Positions 18,007 through 25,777 of a stretch of DNA of 64,000 nucleotides are shown in pieces. Position numbers and translations under genes: made by a program. Every line of letters starts with the position of its first letter. The first letter of the stretch is position 1. Below the pieces are notes generated by a model, which saw nothing but the letters and a program-made list of their open reading frames with translations, did no database searches and had not been told where the DNA came from. The DNA comes from an uncultured Sutterella sp. (GTDB lineage: Bacteria > Pseudomonadota > Gammaproteobacteria > Burkholderiales > Burkholderiaceae_F): contig UQYP01000007.1 in assembly GCA_900545335.1 (NCBI GenBank), positions 50,335 to 114,334 on the forward strand, written 5' to 3'.

Positions 18007-18999
18007 ATGGCAAAAACTTTAGACCTTTATCTGCATGATCTGGAGGTTCATCATCATGTTGATCCGCGGCTCACGGCGCTGATCAATCACCTCGCCTGCA
18101 CGTGCAAAGAAATCAGTTTCAAAGTCAGTCAAGGCGCATTGGCGGATGTTTTAGGAACCGCCGGCAGTGAAAATGTTCAGGGCGAAACGCAGAAAAAGCT
18201 CGACATCATCGCCAATGACATTATGTGCCGGGCATGCACAGAGAGCGGATTTGTAAGCGGCGTGGCCAGTGAAGAGATGGATCATGCCCTGCAGATTCCT
18301 GAAGACTGCGAAGTGGGGCCTTACCTGGTTCTTTTTGATCCTTTGGATGGTTCGAGCAACATTGATATTAATGTTTCGATCGGCACGATCTTTTCCATTT
18401 TGCCGGCCGGTGAGCCCCATCGTCATGTCAAAGATGAGGAATTCCTTCAACCCGGACGCAATCAGTTGGCAGCCGGCTACGTTATCTATGGACCGCAGAC
18501 ACAGCTCGTATTTACGCTGGGATTCGGTACAACGCTTTTTACACTCGATTTAGGCACCGGCAACTTCTACCAAACAGTTGAAAAACTGGAAATTGCTCCC
18601 CAAGCAAAAGAATTTGCCATCAACTGCTCGAACATGCGCCACTGGGAATCTCCGGTTCAACGCTACATCACCGAGCTGCTTGCCGGTACAACCGGTCCCC
18701 GCGGCAAAGACTACAACATGCGCTGGGTAGCTGCTATGGTCGCCGAAGTGCATCGCATTTTAAATCGCGGCGGCATCTTCATGTATCCCAAAGACAACCG
18801 CGATCCGTCCAAACCGGGCAAGTTGCGTTTGATGTATGAGGCCAATCCTATGAGTTGGCTTATCGAGCAAGCCGGCGGCCGATCAACCAACGGTAAACAG
18901 GATATTCTGGATATCGTCCCCGAAGGGCTGCATCAACGCGTTGCTGTCTTTCTCGGAGCCAAGGAAGAAGTGGATTTGGTCACCTCCTACCACAACTGA
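18007..18999 (+). CDS. fbp: Fructose-1,6-bisphosphatase class I
   Basis: Gluconeogenic phosphatase giving fructose-6-phosphate. Key segments are ASEEMDHAL, VLFDPLDGSSNID (metal-binding DPLDGSS) and the C-terminal KLRLMYEANPMSWLIEQAGG. The start is ATG 18007 after AAGGA; a TTG six codons earlier is less likely. 330 residues. Together with the class II aldolase at 2.7 kb it points to sugar synthesis from C4 acids. Confidence 0.96.
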   Translation: MAKTLDLYLHDLEVHHHVDPRLTALINHLACTCKEISFKVSQGALADVLGTAGSENVQGETQKKLDIIANDIMCRACTESGFVSGVASEEMDHALQIPEDCEVGPYLVLFDPLDGSSNIDINVSIGTIFSILPAGEPHRHVKDEEFLQPGRNQLAAGYVIYGPQTQLVFTLGFGTTLFTLDLGTGNFYQTVEKLEIAPQAKEFAINCSNMRHWESPVQRYITELLAGTTGPRGKDYNMRWVAAMVAEVHRILNRGGIFMYPKDNRDPSKPGKLRLMYEANPMSWLIEQAGGRSTNGKQDILDIVPEGLHQRVAVFLGAKEEVDLVTSYHN

Positions 19000-19007
19000 A
19001 AACAGGT

Positions 19008-19172
19008 ATGGTTATCCTCGACTTTCTGATCAATTGGGTGCTCCTGCCGGCCATCATTATTTACGGCTTTGTGAGCTGGGGTAAGGAGCATCCTGACACA
19101 AAGTTTTTTATTGATCCGGATGAGTACAAAGAAAAATTAAAGCAAAAAGAAAAAGAGGATAACCGATCTTAA
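19008..19172 (+). CDS. Small single-pass membrane protein, hypothetical
   Basis: A 54-codon ORF starting eight bases after the fbp stop. It encodes a hydrophobic segment at residues ~1-22 (MVILDFLINWVLLPAIII) and a strongly charged C-terminus ending in alternating Lys/Glu (residues ~40-51). Upstream ACAGG is a weak ribosome site. The design (one membrane anchor, charged tail) and tight spacing to fbp make it a likely real small protein, but I recognise no family. It may act on fbp expression or sit in the membrane independently. Confidence 0.5.
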   Translation: MVILDFLINWVLLPAIIIYGFVSWGKEHPDTKFFIDPDEYKEKLKQKEKEDNRS

Positions 19173-19222
19173 TTCCGGGAAAGTTCATAAATTAAAACTA
19201 TCAAGCAAATGGTCAACTTGAA

Positions 19223-19251
19223 TTGTGTTTTAGGTTGAGCGTTCTTATACT
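19223..19251 (+). promoter_or_regulatory. Promoter of the hydrogenase-rubrerythrin gene
   Basis: TTGTGT (19223-19228), 17-base spacer, TATACT (19246-19251). Just downstream, AGGGCAACCCCC (19253-19264) overlaps the predicted start and loosely resembles the palindrome found before the fumarate genes. Confidence 0.45.
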
Positions 19252-19299
19252 GAGGGCAACCCCCTTTTTTACTTTTGGCCCTATTGTCTGGGAGAGACT

Positions 19300-21348
19300 A
19301 TGTCTAAGCATGAATCTTTGGATGTCCGCGTCGCCGTTGAAGCGGATAATCCGGCCTTGGTTCGCAACGAGTCTTTGTGTGTCAATTGCTCAATGTGCCG
19401 TCAGGTTTGTGAAGACTATATCGGTGTTCACGGGCACTACGATTTAAACAAAACGGCAGACAAAGCCATCTGTATTCACTGCGGTCAATGCATTAACGTC
19501 TGCCCTACAGGCAGTCTCTTTACTCGCAATGAATACGATCAGGTACAAAAAGCCATTGATGATCCCAACCAGATTGTTGTGGTCTCAACCTCTCCGGCTG
19601 TTCGTGTAGCACTTGCCGAGGCGTTCGGATTGGAAGCCGGGCGTTTCGAAGAGGAAAAGATGGTCGGACTTTTGCGTATGCTCGGGGCAGATTATGTTCT
19701 GGATACCAACTTTGCAGCAGACCTCACCATTATGGAAGAGGCATCCGAGCTTGTGCAAAGAATTACCAAACACACGGCTCCCCTGCCGCAATTTACAAGC
19801 TGCTGTCCGGCCTGGGTAAAGTACGCCGAAATTTTTCATCCGGAAGTTTTACCCAATATTTCCAGTGCCAAGAGTCCGATCGGAATGCAGGGTGCAACGG
19901 TTAAAACTTATTTCGCCCGCGAAAAGGGGCTCAATGCCAAAAATATCGTTCATGTGGCCCTGGCCCCCTGCACTGCGAAAAAATTTGAAGTTCGCCGCGA
20001 AGAGTTCAACAGCAGCGGACGCTTTCATGGAGATGAAAGTATCCGTGACACCGACTTTGTCATCACAACGGTTGAATTAGCCGAATGGGCCCAGGCCAAA
20101 GGCATCAGCTTTAGCGATATTCAGAGCTCTCACTACGATCGTTTGATGGGTGAGGGGTCAGGTGCCGGCGTTATTTTCGGCAACACGGGCGGCGTGATGG
20201 AAGCCGCTTTGCGCACGGCTCACTACTTTATCACCGGTCAATCGGCTCCCGCAGAGTTTTTTGATCTCCAACCTGTCAGAGGTTTGACTGACGTCAAGGA
20301 GGCTCAGGCTAAGATCGGCGAGCTCACCCTTAACGTTGCGGTTGTGTACGGTACAGCCAATGCAGGCCGCCTTATCGAACAAATTCAAAAGGGTGAAAAA
20401 CAATACCACTTTGTGGAAGTGATGACCTGTCCGGGCGGGTGCATCTCCGGCGGCGGTCAACCCAAGCTCAACTGGGGTCAGGAAGACCAAACCCGCCAAC
20501 AGAGAATTGACGCTCTTTATGAACGTGACCGGACGCTCGGAGAAACTCACCGTACAAGTTACGAAAACGAAGAAATCAAACGCATTTATGAACAGTTTTA
20601 CGGCCATCCCTTATCCGAGTTGGCTGAAAAGCTTTTACACACCCACTACACGGACCGTAGTGCATCTTTAGGAGAAAAGAAAATGAAATACCGTTGCAAA
20701 GTTTGCGGCTATATCCACGAATGCGATGGAGAATTACCTGCTGACTATATCTGCCCGATCTGCAAAAAAGGCATTGAATTCTTTGAACTCGTGGAAGAAC
20801 CGAAACAAGCTTGCAGCAAGCTGGCCGGAACCAAGACAGAAAAGAATTTGATGACAGCTTTTGCCGGCGAATCTCAGGCTCGCAACAAGTACACCTACTT
20901 TGCTGAAGTCGCCAAGCGCGAAGGTTATGAACAGATTGCTGCAATTTTCCTGCAGACGGCCCGCAACGAACAAGAGCACGCCCGACTCTGGTGTGATGCC
21001 CTGGGTTGGATTGAAGACACGGCTAAGAATCTCGGTGCTGCCGCTGAAGGTGAAAATTACGAATGGACCGACATGTACGACGGTTTTGCCAAGGATGCCG
21101 AAGCTGAAGGCTTTACTGAATTGGCTGCCAAATTCCGCGCTGTCGCTGCCATTGAAAAGGCCCATGAAGAACGCTATCGCAAGCTTTTGAAGAATGTTGA
21201 AATGAAGCAAGTCTTCGAAAAAGCCGGTCAGACGATGTGGGAATGCCGCATCTGCGGTCACCTCGTCATGGGCGTGAAAGCTCCGGAAGCTTGCCCGGTT
21301 TGCGGTTATGCACAAAGCTACTTTGAAGTGCGTGCCGAAAACTACTAA
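19300..21348 (+). CDS. [FeFe]-hydrogenase fused to rubredoxin and rubrerythrin
   Basis: 682-residue single chain. Residues 27-70 hold two [4Fe-4S] ferredoxin motifs (CVNCSMCRQVC; CIHCGQCINVC). Residues ~90-435 are an [FeFe]-hydrogenase catalytic domain with H-cluster motifs TSCCPAW (166-172), APCTAKKFE (222-230) and EVMTCPGGCISGGGQP (373-388). Ala before PC in the second motif recalls group B rather than the MPC of group A enzymes. From residue 462 comes a rubredoxin (YRCKVCGYI...YICPICKKG), a rubrerythrin four-helix di-iron domain (ESQARNKYTYFAE, ARNEQEHARLW, EKAHEERY), and a second rubredoxin-like site (WECRICGHL...ACPVCGYAQ). Rubrerythrin reduces peroxide using rubredoxin electrons, so the chain could couple H2 oxidation to peroxide removal; that coupling is inference. 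GGGAGAG precedes the ATG. No HydE/F/G maturases are in the window. Confidence 0.9.
   Translation: MSKHESLDVRVAVEADNPALVRNESLCVNCSMCRQVCEDYIGVHGHYDLNKTADKAICIHCGQCINVCPTGSLFTRNEYDQVQKAIDDPNQIVVVSTSPAVRVALAEAFGLEAGRFEEEKMVGLLRMLGADYVLDTNFAADLTIMEEASELVQRITKHTAPLPQFTSCCPAWVKYAEIFHPEVLPNISSAKSPIGMQGATVKTYFAREKGLNAKNIVHVALAPCTAKKFEVRREEFNSSGRFHGDESIRDTDFVITTVELAEWAQAKGISFSDIQSSHYDRLMGEGSGAGVIFGNTGGVMEAALRTAHYFITGQSAPAEFFDLQPVRGLTDVKEAQAKIGELTLNVAVVYGTANAGRLIEQIQKGEKQYHFVEVMTCPGGCISGGGQPKLNWGQEDQTRQQRIDALYERDRTLGETHRTSYENEEIKRIYEQFYGHPLSELAEKLLHTHYTDRSASLGEKKMKYRCKVCGYIHECDGELPADYICPICKKGIEFFELVEEPKQACSKLAGTKTEKNLMTAFAGESQARNKYTYFAEVAKREGYEQIAAIFLQTARNEQEHARLWCDALGWIEDTAKNLGAAAEGENYEWTDMYDGFAKDAEAEGFTELAAKFRAVAAIEKAHEERYRKLLKNVEMKQVFEKAGQTMWECRICGHLVMGVKAPEACPVCGYAQSYFEVRAENY
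20669..20685 (+). promoter_or_regulatory. Ribosome binding site and ATG inside the ORF, ahead of the rubredoxin-rubrerythrin part
   Basis: TAGGAG (20669-20674) is followed after 8 bases by an in-frame ATG (20683-20685), exactly where the rubredoxin domain starts (MKYRCKVCG). This is a textbook start site inside a longer ORF. A separate 221-residue rubredoxin-rubrerythrin (20683-21348) may be made in addition to the full fusion. Confidence 0.7.
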
Positions 21349-21379
21349 ACCGCTTTTAGCACTTTAAAGCACTTATCTT

Positions 21380-21414
21380 AAGGTCCCGTTCAAGCAAACG
21401 GGACCTTATTTTTT
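21380..21414 (+). terminator. Intrinsic terminator of the hydrogenase gene
   Basis: AAGGTCCCGTT (21380-21390), 6-base loop, AACGGGACCTT (21397-21407), then ATTTTTTC. An 11-bp perfect stem between convergent genes; it may also serve mscL. Confidence 0.9.
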
Positions 21415-21419
21415 CTCTC

Positions 21420-21905
21420 TTATTGATCGCTGCGTGCCTTCTGAGCCTTCAATAAGTCTCGAATTTCTTGAAGCAAAAGAATATCCTGCGGTGTAGGGGC
21501 GGCTTTAACTTGTTTGGCTTCTTCTTTTTTCTGAGCCAAAAGCTTCATTTCTGCCAAAGCCCGGGCTTTATTCACCAAGCGCACAAGACTGAAAACCACC
21601 AACGCCATCAAAAGAAAATGAAAGACTGCCGTGAAAAACGCACCATAACCTAAAACGGCTGCACCGGCTTTTGTCAGAGCATCATAAGTCATAGGACCTG
21701 TATAGTCCTGAGGCATAGAAAGAACAAAAAAGAAATTGGAGAAATCCTGCGAACCGATTAAAACGCCGAGAATAGGATTAATTAAATCCTTCACCATCGA
21801 ATTCACGATAGCAGTAAAGGCAGCCCCGACAATAACACCAACCGCCATGTCGATGACATTTCCCCGGCTGATAAATGTTTGAAAATCAGAAATAAATTTT
21901 TTCAT
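21420..21905 (-). CDS. mscL: Large-conductance mechanosensitive channel
   Basis: MscL opens under membrane tension to release osmolytes after hypo-osmotic shock. The N-terminal amphipathic helix and first membrane helix (KKFISDFQTFISRGNVIDMA, then VGVIVGAAFTAIVNSMVKD) are diagnostic. A second helix lies around residues 80-105 and the C-terminus is a charged helical bundle. The start is ATG 21905; an upstream TTG at 21923 is in frame but lies before the homology. 161 residues, slightly longer than usual through a Lys/Glu/Ala-rich tail. Confidence 0.95.
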   Translation of the reverse strand: MKKFISDFQTFISRGNVIDMAVGVIVGAAFTAIVNSMVKDLINPILGVLIGSQDFSNFFFVLSMPQDYTGPMTYDALTKAGAAVLGYGAFFTAVFHFLLMALVVFSLVRLVNKARALAEMKLLAQKKEEAKQVKAAPTPQDILLLQEIRDLLKAQKARSDQ

Positions 21906-22009
21906 AATGCCCTCGAATAACAAATGTCAAACGATTATATCAACGAGGGTGTCCCGAAAATAAGAGAAGCACTTTTTCAAAAAAATCAGTAAAATAGGTG
22001 TCCAATTTT

Positions 22010-22083
22010 GCGGATGTAGCTCAATGGTAGAGCAGAGGCTTCCCAAGCCTATGACGGGGGTTCGATTCCCCTCATCCGCTCCA
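22010..22083 (+). tRNA. tRNA-Gly (anticodon CCC)
   Basis: 74-base cloverleaf: acceptor GCGGATG/CATCCGC, D-arm GCTCAATGGTAGAGC, anticodon loop TTCCCAA, T-arm with GTTCGATTC, discriminator T and encoded CCA (22081-22083). Confidence 0.95.
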
Positions 22084-22097
22084 CTAATTCAATGTCA

Positions 22098-22120
22098 ACG
22101 GACCCGTGAGTCCGTTTTTT
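22098..22120 (+). terminator. Terminator of tRNA-Gly, abutting the trmB start
   Basis: ACGGAC (22098-22103), loop CCGTGA, GTCCGT (22110-22115), T-run to 22120. The trmB ATG begins at 22124, only three bases past the U-tract. Confidence 0.85.
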
Positions 22121-22123
22121 AAT

Positions 22124-22849
22124 ATGACCGAAAGAAAAATCCACACAGCGGAAGAAATCGAAGCCTTTAAAAAAATGCATATCCGCAGCTTCACTTTACG
22201 CCGCGGCCATATCAGCCAAGCCCAAAAAAGAGCTCTTGAAGAGCTGCTGCCCCGTTTTGCTGTAGAGTACAAAGAAGAGATTATTAATCCTGAATCCCTT
22301 TTCGGCAGAAAAGCCCCTTGGGTTCTGGAAATCGGCTGCGGTATGGGAGAAACTACGGCAGCGATTGCTCAAATGCATCCCGAAGTGGATTTCCTGGGCT
22401 GTGAGGTTTTTTCGGCAGGAGTCGGTGCTTTAGCCAAACGACTCGATGAAATGTCTTTGAGCAACGTTCGCATCATTCAGCACGACGCGGTTGATGTCGT
22501 CAAGAATATGATTGCGCCCGACAGCCTTGACGGTGTTCATATTTATTTCCCGGATCCGTGGCGCAAGGCCCGCCACCATAAACGTCGATTGGTGGCACAA
22601 CCTTTTATTCATGAACTCGTACAGCGCATTAAGCCGGGCGGCTATATTCACTGCGCAACAGACTGGGAAAATTATGCCGAGCAGATGCTTGAAGTGCTTC
22701 AGGCCGAACCTCTGCTTGAAAACCTTTATGATGATTACTCCCCGGTGATGGCCAATCCGATCACTGAACGCCCGATGACTAAATTTCATGCCCGAGGCGA
22801 ACGCTTGGGACACGGTGTATGGGACCTCGTCTATAAACGTCAGCAATAG
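22124..22849 (+). CDS. trmB: tRNA (guanine-N7-)-methyltransferase
   Basis: SAM-dependent enzyme forming m7G46 in tRNA variable loops. The SAM-binding LEIGCGMGETT, IYFPDPWRKARHHKRR (family signature) and the C-terminal TKFHARGERLGHGVWDL are clear. ATG 22124 gives 241 residues and has no Shine-Dalgarno: the preceding bases are the terminator U-tract of tRNA-Gly. A GTG six codons earlier (22106) lies in the hairpin. The next in-frame ATG (22175) would still keep the core, so the true start is uncertain. Its neighbour is a substrate class (tRNA). Confidence 0.92.
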   Translation: MTERKIHTAEEIEAFKKMHIRSFTLRRGHISQAQKRALEELLPRFAVEYKEEIINPESLFGRKAPWVLEIGCGMGETTAAIAQMHPEVDFLGCEVFSAGVGALAKRLDEMSLSNVRIIQHDAVDVVKNMIAPDSLDGVHIYFPDPWRKARHHKRRLVAQPFIHELVQRIKPGGYIHCATDWENYAEQMLEVLQAEPLLENLYDDYSPVMANPITERPMTKFHARGERLGHGVWDLVYKRQQ

Positions 22850-22860
22850 GTTGGTTAACA

Positions 22861-23712
22861 ATGGACATCGTTTACCAAATTAAGGCCTTTATTCTGGGTA
22901 TTGTTGAAGGGTTGACTGAATTTTTACCGATCTCTTCAACCGGTCACTTAATTATTGCGGGTGATTTGCTCAATTTTAACGGTCCTGAAGTCAATACTTT
23001 CAGCATCGCCATTCAGGCCGGTGCCATTTTTGCTGTCTGCTGGTTTTACCGCGTTAAACTTTTCAATATTGTCAAACACCTTCTGACTCCGGGCAAGGAT
23101 CAGCAGTTAGCCGTCAATATTGTGGTGGCCTTCTTGCCGGCTGCTGTTTTGGGGGTGTTGCTTGCCGACTACATTGAAGAGCTTTTATTCAACCCGATTA
23201 CCGTTGCCATTGCTCTGGTTATAGGCGGTCTGATTATCTTTTGGATTGAAAATCTCCACGCCAAGAGAAACTATGCCCCGCGCGTTCAGAACATGGATGA
23301 CATGACCATTAAGGACGCCTTTTTAGTCGGCTGTATGCAATGCATTGCCATGATCCCCGGAACCAGCCGTTCAGGTTCTACCATTATCGGCGGTTTGGTT
23401 CTTGGATTATCCAGAAAGGCTGCTACCGAATTCTCTTTCTTTTTAGCCATTCCGACCATTTTCGGAGCAACGGTTTATTCGCTTGCTAAGATATTTCTTC
23501 GCGTCTCCAACGAGCACAGCTTTATCTGGACAACGGATATGACGATCGGATTTGCCGTAGGTTTCATTGTTTCGTTTGTGAGCGCACTGATCGTGGTCAA
23601 ATGGCTCTTGCGCTACGTATCGTCAAATGACTTTAAGTCTTTCGGCTGGTACAGAATTATTTTCGGATTTATTATCCTCGGCACCCACTACTCAGGCATC
23701 GTTCAGTGGTAA
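22861..23712 (+). CDS. uppP: Undecaprenyl-diphosphatase
   Basis: UppP/BacA recycles the lipid carrier of cell-wall synthesis by removing a phosphate from undecaprenyl diphosphate. Diagnostic blocks are GIVEGLTEFLPISSTGHLI at residues ~13-31 and MIPGTSRSGSTIIGGL around 163-178; several hydrophobic helices follow. 283 residues. It begins 11 bases after trmB and ends at a strong terminator. Confidence 0.96.
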   Translation: MDIVYQIKAFILGIVEGLTEFLPISSTGHLIIAGDLLNFNGPEVNTFSIAIQAGAIFAVCWFYRVKLFNIVKHLLTPGKDQQLAVNIVVAFLPAAVLGVLLADYIEELLFNPITVAIALVIGGLIIFWIENLHAKRNYAPRVQNMDDMTIKDAFLVGCMQCIAMIPGTSRSGSTIIGGLVLGLSRKAATEFSFFLAIPTIFGATVYSLAKIFLRVSNEHSFIWTTDMTIGFAVGFIVSFVSALIVVKWLLRYVSSNDFKSFGWYRIIFGFIILGTHYSGIVQW

Positions 23713-23724
23713 ATAATCTAAACT

Positions 23725-23762
23725 GCAGGACACAATATTTTTCAGTTGTCCTGCCGTTTTTG
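23725..23762 (+). terminator. Intrinsic terminator of uppP
   Basis: GCAGGACA (23725-23732), loop, TGTCCTGC (23747-23754), then CGTTTTTG. Confidence 0.8.
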
Positions 23763-23779
23763 TTTGTATTTTTTCTCAA

Positions 23780-23918
23780 TCTGAGACAAAATTATCTTGC
23801 TCCCGGTAAGCGAGCAGTTGCTTTAAGATTCCTTGTTCCAATGCTTAACCTAACCGGTTGCTGGACTTGGGGCCGGCTGTGCGGAGGCACGTGTTGCTTC
23901 CCCGAAACCCGTCTCAGA
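23780..23918 (+). ncRNA. Structured non-coding RNA, possibly 6S RNA
   Basis: The stretch between the uppP terminator and the EVE-domain gene has no credible coding frame but folds well. TCTGAGAC (23780-23787) pairs with GTCTCAGA (23911-23918) to close the domain. Inside are a TGCTC/GAGCA hairpin and a GGGG/CCCC arm capped by GTGC-GGAG-GCAC. In several betaproteobacteria, as I recall, 6S RNA (ssrS) sits next to an EVE/DUF55 gene, which is the argument for 6S, together with the CTGAGA/TCTCAG closing helix. The local hairpin and the ~140-base size fit 6S poorly, so it may be another RNA or extend to about 23965. Confidence 0.4.
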
Positions 23919-24002
23919 GGCGACCAATCTTGATTCTTCGGACTCAGGATGCAAGGCAACCCTTATCGGGGGCTTTTCTATTTTCTATCTTCAAGTTTTC
24001 TC

Positions 24003-24479
24003 ATGAGTAAAAAATACTGGTTAATGAAATCCGAACCTTCGGAGTGTTCCTTTGAAAGCGTTTTTAGCAGAAAAGATAAAACCGTTGATTGGTTCGGCAT
24101 CCGAAACTATCAGGCCAGAAACTTCATGAGAGATGAGATGAGTATCGGAGATCCCGTACTGTTTTACCACTCCTCCTGCCCCCAACCCGGCATCGTGGGC
24201 TTAGCTCATGTGGCAAGTACCACCAAGCCTGATCAAACGCAATTTGATCCTGAAAGTGAATATTTTGACCCTAAATCCACTCCAGAGAATCCCCGCTGGG
24301 TTTGTGTCGATGTGATGGCAGATCAGCCGATTGAATTAATTGATTTGCCGACACTGAGAAAGTGTCCCGAGCTCGAGGACATGCGAATCCTGCAAAAAGG
24401 CAACCGCTTATCGATTACTCCGCTTACCGAAGAAGAGTACACCTATATCATTGAAAAACTCGCTCAGAAAAAAAGTTAA
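24003..24479 (+). CDS. EVE domain protein
   Basis: 158-residue EVE (formerly DUF55) domain protein: KKYWLMKSEPSECSFE at the N-terminus, WFGIRNYQARNFMRDEM, VLFYHSSC and GIVGLAHVAS. EVE domains share the PUA-like fold and bind modified nucleobases in RNA or DNA; the cellular role in this group is not established. The start at ATG 24003 coincides with the beginning of homology. Confidence 0.9.
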   Translation: MSKKYWLMKSEPSECSFESVFSRKDKTVDWFGIRNYQARNFMRDEMSIGDPVLFYHSSCPQPGIVGLAHVASTTKPDQTQFDPESEYFDPKSTPENPRWVCVDVMADQPIELIDLPTLRKCPELEDMRILQKGNRLSITPLTEEEYTYIIEKLAQKKS

Positions 24480-24497
24480 TTTTCTTTTCGAATTCGT

Positions 24498-24526
24498 TTG
24501 CAAATAAAATAAAACTTCGGCATAAT
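24498..24526 (+). promoter_or_regulatory. Promoter of tRNA-Thr
   Basis: TTGCAA (24498-24503), 17-base spacer, CATAAT (24521-24526); start near 24533, about 30 bases before the tRNA. Confidence 0.65.
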
Positions 24527-24561
24527 TCTGCTTCTCCCGTTGTGGGAGGCAAAAATGGGGA

Positions 24562-24637
24562 GCCGGTTTAGCTCAGTTGGTAGAGCAGCGCATTCGTAAT
24601 GCGAAGGTCGGGAGTTCAAGTCTTCTAACCGGCACCA
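24562..24637 (+). tRNA. tRNA-Thr (anticodon CGT)
   Basis: 76-base cloverleaf: acceptor GCCGGTT/AACCGGC, D-arm GCTCAGTTGGTAGAGC, anticodon loop TTCGTAA, T-arm with GTTCAAGTC, encoded CCA (24635-24637). Flanked by its own promoter and terminator. Confidence 0.96.
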
Positions 24638-24642
24638 TACTC

Positions 24643-24669
24643 AAACTCGTCTTCCGACGAGTTTTTTTA
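24643..24669 (+). terminator. Terminator of tRNA-Thr
   Basis: AAACTCGTC, loop TTCC, GACGAGTTT and a T-run; a perfect 9-bp stem. Confidence 0.9.
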
Positions 24670-24727
24670 TTTCCAGAGACACTTTCTGTGTTACGCTATA
24701 CGCTTCTTTCTTTCAGAGACTTTTAAC

Positions 24728-25777
24728 ATGATTGACATTGACCACCTCTCACAGGCGTTTACAGCCCCTGACGGTAAAACAGTTCATGCTGTCAAAGATG
24801 TGAGTCTGCACATTAATAAGGGTGAAATCTTTGGAATAATCGGCCGCTCGGGTGCAGGCAAGTCTACTTTGGTAAGAACCATTAATTTTCTCAACCAACC
24901 CACTGAAGGTACGGTCAAAGTCAACGGACAGTGTCTCAATGAATTAAGCCCTGCCGAACTGAGAACCATCCGATCCAAAATCGGTATGATTTTCCAACAC
25001 TTCAATTTACTGAGTTCCAGAACCGTCTTTGACAATATTGCTTTGCCGCTTGAACTGCACAATGTTCCTAAAAGCGAAATTGAAACAAAAGTCAATCATC
25101 TTATTGATTTAGTCGGGTTATCGGAACATAAAGACAAGTACCCCAGACAATTGTCCGGCGGTCAAAAGCAGCGCGTTGGCATTGCCCGAGCGCTCGCCAA
25201 TGACCCTATGGTTTTGCTCTCAGACGAAGCAACGAGTGCTCTGGATCCGGAAACGACCCGCTCAACCTTGGATTTGCTGCAGAGAATCAATCAGACACTC
25301 GGCGTAACGATCGTACTGATTACACACGAAATGGAGGTGGTCAAACAGATCTGTGACCGTGTTGTCGTCATGGACAAAGGGGAAATCGTTGAAAGCGGAA
25401 CCGTCTTGGAGGTATTTCGCCATCCCCGCCACCCCACTACAAGAGCCATGCTGGCTGACGTTGTCGTGCATGACATGCCGAAAAGAATTTACGATACCGT
25501 TCGCAAACGTATCGAAACTGCTTTAAATAACGGCCGCTTTGCTAAATTACTCCGTTTAACCTTTGTCGGGTCAGAAGTGACGCTTCCCGTATTGTCCATC
25601 ATTACGCGTCGTTTTGAAATTGACTTCAACATTCTGCAGGGGCAGGTTGAAGAACTTAAAGGGACAAGCTTCGGGATGCTGACCATTTTGGCTGAAAGCC
25701 CCAATCAGGACAATTACGAAGCTGCACTGCGCTTTTTAAATGACAACCAGGTCGAATATGAAGAGGTGAATCTATGA
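24728..25777 (+). CDS. metN: Methionine ABC importer, ATP-binding protein MetN
   Basis: ATPase of the MetNIQ importer for methionine. Walker A GRSGAGKST (about 39-47), signature LSGGQKQRV, Walker B VLLSDEATSALDPE, and the C-terminal ~90-residue NIL domain that senses methionine and shuts transport off. 349 residues, full length. Overlaps metI by four bases. No substrate-binding lipoprotein gene (metQ) follows, so it must be elsewhere. No S-box or other riboswitch was seen upstream. Confidence 0.94.
   Translation: MIDIDHLSQAFTAPDGKTVHAVKDVSLHINKGEIFGIIGRSGAGKSTLVRTINFLNQPTEGTVKVNGQCLNELSPAELRTIRSKIGMIFQHFNLLSSRTVFDNIALPLELHNVPKSEIETKVNHLIDLVGLSEHKDKYPRQLSGGQKQRVGIARALANDPMVLLSDEATSALDPETTRSTLDLLQRINQTLGVTIVLITHEMEVVKQICDRVVVMDKGEIVESGTVLEVFRHPRHPTTRAMLADVVVHDMPKRIYDTVRKRIETALNNGRFAKLLRLTFVGSEVTLPVLSIITRRFEIDFNILQGQVEELKGTSFGMLTILAESPNQDNYEAALRFLNDNQVEYEEVNL

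Noticed and set aside
23780..23918. TPP riboswitch (because of CTGAGA)
   Set aside because: The other TPP motifs are absent and the downstream gene is an EVE protein, not thiamin-related.
23706..23933. 75-codon ORF after uppP
   Set aside because: Covers the uppP terminator and the structured RNA; composition is not protein-like.
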